From: Chitinophagaceae bacterium
GTDB lineage: Bacteria > Bacteroidota > Bacteroidia > Chitinophagales > Chitinophagaceae
Direction: 5' to 3'
Assembly: GCA_025362915.1 (NCBI GenBank)
Contig: JANYEU010000078.1
Location: 1 to 10,364, forward strand
Length of the DNA stretch: 10,364 nucleotides
Under the pieces are notes generated by a model. The model saw only the letters and a list, made by a program, of their open reading frames with translations. It did no database searches and was not told the DNA's origin. This document shows, piece after piece, positions 6,674 to 10,364 of the stretch. The position numbers and the translations under genes were made by a program. Positions within the stretch are counted from its first letter, which is position 1; every line of letters starts with the position of its first letter.

Positions 6674-6687
6674 GTTTCAGTTGAAAC
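6674..6687. promoter_or_regulatory. 14-bp dyad GTTTCAGTTGAAAC, possible operator
   Basis: GTTTCA and TGAAAC form a perfect inverted repeat with a 2-bp centre, the size of a dimeric regulator site. It lies 373 bp before the Wza-like gene and 188 bp before the permease gene. A single occurrence is not proof of function. Confidence 0.25.
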
Positions 6688-6822
6688 CCCTATTTTCGGC
6701 GTTCAAAGGGTGAAGTAAGTGATTTTATATAACTTAAATTCCTAGGTTTAAATAGTGAAGTTTTTTTAAAATGTACACCTTGAAGATTTCTCTTTCTACC
6801 CTTTTCGATAAATGATTTTTTG

Positions 6823-6860
6823 CCCCAAAAATGTAGTTACTTTTTGGGGTTTTGTGTTTT
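6823..6860 (+). terminator. Strong hairpin with T-tract ahead of the polysaccharide operon
   Basis: CCCCAAAAA (6823-6831) pairs perfectly with TTTTTGGGG (6841-6849) across a 9-nt loop, and TTTTGTGTTTT follows. This has the form of an intrinsic terminator acting on plus-strand transcripts; the opposite side has no matching T-run outside the stem for the minus strand. No plus-strand gene lies between 6487 and here, so the transcript it stops must begin in the leader. It could be an attenuator for the export operon or the end of a small RNA. Confidence 0.6.
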
Positions 6861-7046
6861 GAAGAAAAGCTATATTTAATTATTAAGCGAATCTATAAAT
6901 TAAAAAAGTCTGTGACTTAGGTAGCGAAGCTTTGGTTATTAACGATTCAAACAATAACTTACAATTAGCGATTCGTAATAGAAAACGCCTAAATTCAAAT
7001 TGTTAAATAATCTTTCTCGTTTTTGTAAATAACAACAATTAAAAAA

Positions 7047-7865
7047 ATGAATAAATTCAATTTGAAAAACCTCTTTTGGCAAATACCATTGATGTTGATT
7101 TTATTTGGCTCTTGTACTCCTTCCAAATATTTCAAACATTACGTGTACCTATCTGATAGTGCGAAAGCAAGTCATTTAACTCTTGTTCCTCCAGAACAAC
7201 ATAAATTACAAAAGGGTGATAGGATAAGGGTTAATGTTACGGCACTCAATTCATTGGCTGCGCAACAATTTAATATGCAGTCTGTTGCAAATCCAACTTT
7301 GGATATCTCGCCATCAGGTCTTGTAAATCCAGACTTTACGGGCTATTTGATAGATAATTCTGGAACTATAGTATTTCCGCAGTTAGGGCATGTTTATGTA
7401 GAAGGGATGACTACGGATGATGTAAGTAAACTATTGGAACAAAAATTAAAACAATATCTCACAGATCCTGCTGTTTCAGTAAGTTTTGTAAATTTTATCA
7501 TAAATATATTGGGTGAAGTGGCGCATCCTGGCCCTATGAATTTACCAGATGGTAAGAGTTCAATTTTAGACGTGGTTAGTAGGGCTGGTGACTTAACCCT
7601 CTATGGAAAAAGAGAGAACATTTTAATAATCAGAGAAAAAAATGGGAAACGGGAATTTGGTAATTTAGATTTGTCAAGTAAGGATATTTTTAATTCTCCC
7701 TACTATTACCTTCAACCTGGGGATATAATATATGTTGATGTAAATCCAAATAAATTGTTGAGTGCGGATACCTATCAGGATAGGCGAATTTCTTTAGTTG
7801 GTTTGTCTTTTAGTGTTATTTCCACTGCGCTTCTATTAATTAATTTTTTCCATTTAGTTAAATAA
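7047..7865 (+). CDS. Wza-like polysaccharide export lipoprotein (Poly_export/SLBB)
   Basis: The 272-residue protein is an outer-membrane polysaccharide export protein of the Wza/GumB type, which forms the exit channel for capsule or exopolysaccharide. A lipoprotein signal ends in the lipobox FGSC, Cys23. The Poly_export domain covers ~50-147 (HKLQKGDRIRVNVTALN; DNSGTIVFPQLGHVYVEG; DPAVSVSFVNF). One SLBB domain follows (~151-232: ILGEVAHPGPMNLPDGK, DVVSRAGDLTLYGKREN, LQPGDIIYVDVNP). A hydrophobic helix at ~248-269 near the C-terminus corresponds to the segment that builds the Wza membrane pore. The protein is shorter than E. coli Wza (~380 residues) and has one SLBB domain fewer, as is usual in Bacteroidetes. 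The ATG at 7047 sits exactly at the signal peptide. It is the first gene of an operon with the kinase gene 11 bp downstream. Confidence 0.93.
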   Translation: MNKFNLKNLFWQIPLMLILFGSCTPSKYFKHYVYLSDSAKASHLTLVPPEQHKLQKGDRIRVNVTALNSLAAQQFNMQSVANPTLDISPSGLVNPDFTGYLIDNSGTIVFPQLGHVYVEGMTTDDVSKLLEQKLKQYLTDPAVSVSFVNFIINILGEVAHPGPMNLPDGKSSILDVVSRAGDLTLYGKRENILIIREKNGKREFGNLDLSSKDIFNSPYYYLQPGDIIYVDVNPNKLLSADTYQDRRISLVGLSFSVISTALLLINFFHLVK

Positions 7866-7876
7866 ATATTACTCTC

Positions 7877-10348
7877 ATGGTTGGTAAAGAACCTTTAACA
7901 TCAAATGAAAACAATGAGTTATCTTACGCTATAGCTCAAGATGCTGGCGAAAGAAAAAAAAGTATTAAAGAACTATTCTTTAAATATTGGTCATATTCTA
8001 TTTTGTTCGTACTGTCTATTGTTATATGTCTATCCTTGAATTATATATATATACATTTTAGAACACTTACTTATAAAAGTTCAATAAGGGTTTTACTGAA
8101 AGAAGATGGTAAAGGTGGTGCCGGTGGAGGTGGAGGACAAGATTTAGGGTTAGCGAGTATTTTATTGTCTAACAAGCCAAACTTGGCAACTGAGGTAGAA
8201 ATACTTAAATCTACTTCATTGATGAGACGTGTTGTAGAGCGGCTTAATTTAAATACCGTTAGTATATATATGGGTAAGGTGAAGAATACTGAAATATACG
8301 ACCGCACAACTCCACCTGTACTTACTTTTGTTGAGATAGGTGATTCATCTAAGGTATATAGAATAAATCTAGAGATTTCGGGCAATAAGCTTTATTATTA
8401 CCAAAATGAAAAAAAACAGCCTATTAAGAACTTAGAAAGGGTGTCTTTTAATGGATGCACTTTTATTGTAAATGTTGATAATAGGACTGAAACTGAAAAA
8501 ATACAAAATTATAGTATAACTTGGTATCCATCAAACCAAATAGCTTCGTTAATAGCATCCAAAATAACTCCCGCACCCCTAACTAAAGAGGCTAGTATCC
8601 TGTTGATTTCTCACAGTTCAATTTTACCTAACAAATCAAGGGATATCTTGAATACGCTTGTTCGTGAATATGAGGCATATAATATTGAGGAAAAGAACAA
8701 GACAGTAGATAATACATTACAATTTATTGATGACAGATTAAGGTTAATTTCCCAAGATTTGGGTGGAGTAGAGAATAATTTGCTTCATTTTAAAGAAAGC
8801 AATGATGCGTTGGATTTGAAAGCACAAACTTTATCAGGATTGACTAAAGCTGATGTCCTAAAAGCTAAATTAGATGAGGTTGAAATCAAGAAAAAGGTTG
8901 CTGATATGCTTTCGGATTATGTGAATAATTCACAGAGGAGGTTTAACTTAATTCCATCTAACTTGGGAATGGAAGATATTACATTAATTGAGTTAGTAAA
9001 AATGTATAATGAGGATGTGTCAAAGCGGCAAGAATTGCTTAAAACGATTCCGAATGGTAATCTCGCAGTGTTGACAATAGAATCGGAATTAGATCAGTTA
9101 AGAAGTAAGATACTAGAAAATATCAAGAATATCAAAAGCACTTATAATGTCGCTTTTTTATCGACGAACGATGAATATCAGAAAGTAGTATCTGATGTTA
9201 AGCAAATACCAAGAAAAGAGAAGGATATTTTGGATATTGAGAGGCAACAGCAAATCAAGGAAAAGTTATATGTTTATTTGCTTGAGAAGCGTGAAGAATC
9301 AGCAATATCAAAGGCAGGGGCAGTAAGCAACAGTAAACCTATTGATGAAGCAGTAACTGATAATGAACCTATAGGATCAACCAATAGTATATTATATACC
9401 ATTGCTTTTCTATGTGGTATTGGGTTACCTTTAGTAATTATCCTTTTACGGGAACTACTTAATGATAAAATAATAACTAGGGAGGATATTCAGCAAAATT
9501 CAAAAGTACCTATAATAGGGGAGGTTTCCCACCTAAACGAAAACGAAAAAGCAATTGTAGCAAATAGTTCCAGAGGTGTCTTGCCAGAACAGTTTAGGTT
9601 AATTAGAACAAATTTAAGATATTTTTTTGGGGAAAAGGAATTGAATGCTGGAGTCATATTGGTTACATCGACAATGAAGGGAGAAGGGAAATCCTTTGTA
9701 AGCATGAATTTGGGTGCAATATTGGCTGTTGGTGGTAAAAAGACAATAATATTAGAGTTTGACATTCGTAAACCAAGAGTTACAAAGGCATTAGGAATGA
9801 TTAATGATAAGGGAATATCAACTTTTTTGATTGGTAATTCTAAAATAGAAGAAATTATTAGGCCTATTGAGGGTATAGATAATTATTGGCTTTTATCATC
9901 TGGACCTATTCCACCTAATCCTGCAGAGTTGATATTGTTGGAAGATAAAATGACTGAACTTTTTTCTGAATTATCTAAGCGGTTTGATTATATCATAGTT
10001 GATAGTGCTCCAATTGGTATTGTGAGTGATTCACGCGTATTGAGTAAATATAGTAATCTTAATTTATATATTGTTCGGCAGAAGTTTACTTTGAAAAATC
10101 AAATTAAATTTCTTGATAATTTATACGTAAATAGGATATTGCCTAATATGGCATTGATTGTAAATGATGTTGTTGGAAAAGGTGCTGATTCATATTACGG
10201 TTATGGAGCAGGAAACTATTTGTATGGTGGGTATTATGGTTATTCTTACGGCTATGGCTATGGCTATTCTTATAACTACGGCTATGAAAGCGATAAGGAA
10301 AAAGAAGTTAGCAAAGGATTTTTTGGGTGGATTAAAAATTTATTTTAA
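7877..10348 (+). CDS. Wzc-like polysaccharide co-polymerase with tyrosine autokinase domain
   Basis: The 823-residue inner-membrane protein fuses a chain-length regulator to a BY-type tyrosine kinase. TM1 lies at ~38-60 and begins the Wzz domain, which carries a Gly-rich stretch (GKGGAGGGGG, 78-87) before the conserved LATEVEILKS. A coiled-coil periplasmic region spans ~265-470 and ends in the GNVR-like segment PRKEKDILDIERQQQIKEKL. TM2 is ~503-524. The cytoplasmic kinase has Walker A TSTMKGEGKS (597-606), Walker A' IILEFDIRKP (624-633, Glu in place of the usual first Asp) and Walker B YIIVDSAPIG (705-714). The tail (773-803) contains 15 tyrosines in 31 residues, the autophosphorylation cluster. 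Cycles of tail phosphorylation control export and length together with Wzy and the Wza-like channel encoded just upstream. No cognate phosphatase is in the window. The ATG at 7877 is the first in frame after the preceding stop. Confidence 0.95.
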   Translation: MVGKEPLTSNENNELSYAIAQDAGERKKSIKELFFKYWSYSILFVLSIVICLSLNYIYIHFRTLTYKSSIRVLLKEDGKGGAGGGGGQDLGLASILLSNKPNLATEVEILKSTSLMRRVVERLNLNTVSIYMGKVKNTEIYDRTTPPVLTFVEIGDSSKVYRINLEISGNKLYYYQNEKKQPIKNLERVSFNGCTFIVNVDNRTETEKIQNYSITWYPSNQIASLIASKITPAPLTKEASILLISHSSILPNKSRDILNTLVREYEAYNIEEKNKTVDNTLQFIDDRLRLISQDLGGVENNLLHFKESNDALDLKAQTLSGLTKADVLKAKLDEVEIKKKVADMLSDYVNNSQRRFNLIPSNLGMEDITLIELVKMYNEDVSKRQELLKTIPNGNLAVLTIESELDQLRSKILENIKNIKSTYNVAFLSTNDEYQKVVSDVKQIPRKEKDILDIERQQQIKEKLYVYLLEKREESAISKAGAVSNSKPIDEAVTDNEPIGSTNSILYTIAFLCGIGLPLVIILLRELLNDKIITREDIQQNSKVPIIGEVSHLNENEKAIVANSSRGVLPEQFRLIRTNLRYFFGEKELNAGVILVTSTMKGEGKSFVSMNLGAILAVGGKKTIILEFDIRKPRVTKALGMINDKGISTFLIGNSKIEEIIRPIEGIDNYWLLSSGPIPPNPAELILLEDKMTELFSELSKRFDYIIVDSAPIGIVSDSRVLSKYSNLNLYIVRQKFTLKNQIKFLDNLYVNRILPNMALIVNDVVGKGADSYYGYGAGNYLYGGYYGYSYGYGYGYSYNYGYESDKEKEVSKGFFGWIKNLF
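10193..10285 (+). repeat. Low-complexity Tyr/Gly codon tract in the kinase tail, with GGCTAT hexamers
   Basis: This part of the kinase gene encodes the tyrosine cluster and is internally repetitive. GGCTAT occurs three times in tandem (10250-10255, 10256-10261, 10262-10267), and TATTCTTA is repeated at 10241 and 10265. Gain or loss of hexamers would keep the frame and change the number of Gly-Tyr pairs. Confidence 0.7.
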
Positions 10349-10364
10349 TTTCTGAAGATTCGGT

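Larger units (their letters stand above)
6487..7046. other. 560-bp AT-rich leader between divergent permease gene and polysaccharide operon
   Basis: No gene is seen; the longest plus-strand frames are about twenty codons. A weak minus-strand -7 candidate, TTACTTTG, lies at 6517-6510, 24 nt ahead of the permease start. The region also holds a 14-bp dyad (6674-6687), a near-consensus TATTTTCG (6691-6698), a strong hairpin with T-tract (6823-6860) and three related heptamers, GCGAATC (6887-6893), ACGATTC (6942-6948) and GCGATTC (6968-6974). The length and content suit a regulated 5' leader for the capsule operon; no protein site is identified with confidence. Confidence 0.6.

Noticed and set aside
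6614..6685. Small plus-strand peptide MPKIEEKKGKTHVFF...
   Set aside because: About 23 codons in AT-rich leader DNA, no start context and no sign of conservation that can be seen here.
8071..8385. 104-codon minus-strand frame opposite the kinase gene
   Set aside because: It is antisense to conserved Wzz-domain coding sequence, and its proline run is the reverse of the poly-glycine codons.
9490..9765. 91-codon minus-strand frame opposite the kinase domain
   Set aside because: It is the reverse of the Walker A region; the kinase motifs are plainly on the plus strand.

Overview
This window looks like chromosomal DNA of a Bacteroidetes bacterium, probably in the Chitinophagaceae/Sphingobacteriia range. 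The evidence is an outer-membrane Omp85-family protein with a lipoprotein signal (TamL type), a lipoprotein Wza-like exporter next to a fused Wzc-type tyrosine kinase, the absence of Shine-Dalgarno sequences, several TAnnTTTG-like promoter candidates and AT-rich intergenic DNA. The taxonomic call is an inference from gene content; no search was run.

Layout from left to right. Positions 1-86 may hold the start of an unrecognised minus-strand gene cut by the window edge. Positions 202-2580 (minus) encode a TamL-like Omp85 lipoprotein. It is head-to-head, with a 5-bp gap, with a TrmH/SpoU-family RNA methyltransferase (2586-3389, plus), whose last ~20 codons come from a CGCAGAG-type interspersed repeat. 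Positions 3390-4245 are a repeat-rich gap. It holds a 152-bp palindromic element with 24-nt arms around three 42-bp tandem units, a short TTTGAC/TTTAAC low-complexity tract, and a ~180-bp broken copy of the 3' end of the LolC/LolE-like permease gene that lies further right. Next comes a membrane acyltransferase-3 gene (TTG start at 4246, end 5217, plus) whose apparent original ATG at 4207 is separated from the body by an in-frame TAA. The intact LolC/LolE-like permease gene follows (5251-6486, minus). A 560-bp AT-rich leader carries a strong hairpin-plus-T-tract, and then a polysaccharide export operon begins: a Wza-like SLBB lipoprotein (7047-7865) and a Wzc-like co-polymerase/tyrosine kinase (7877-10348), 11 bp apart.

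How the genes work together. The last two genes are the export and length-control module of a capsule or exopolysaccharide (Wzx/Wzy-type) locus that probably continues to the right. The acyltransferase could modify a glycan, but it is monocistronic and separated from that operon by the permease gene. TamL and the LolC/LolE-like permease both serve envelope biogenesis. The TrmH protein acts on rRNA or tRNA.

The least ordinary part is 3593-5437. The acyltransferase gene lies between two ~91% identical, directly oriented copies of the permease 3' end, one intact and one a frameshifted remnant. This looks like a cassette inserted at a gene end, with that gene end either duplicated or replaced. 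I do not see a complete new defence or mobile system. The strongest novel observations are this cassette structure, the nonsense codon in the acyltransferase, the palindromic repeat with amplified loop units, and an apparent terminator or attenuator ahead of the polysaccharide operon.
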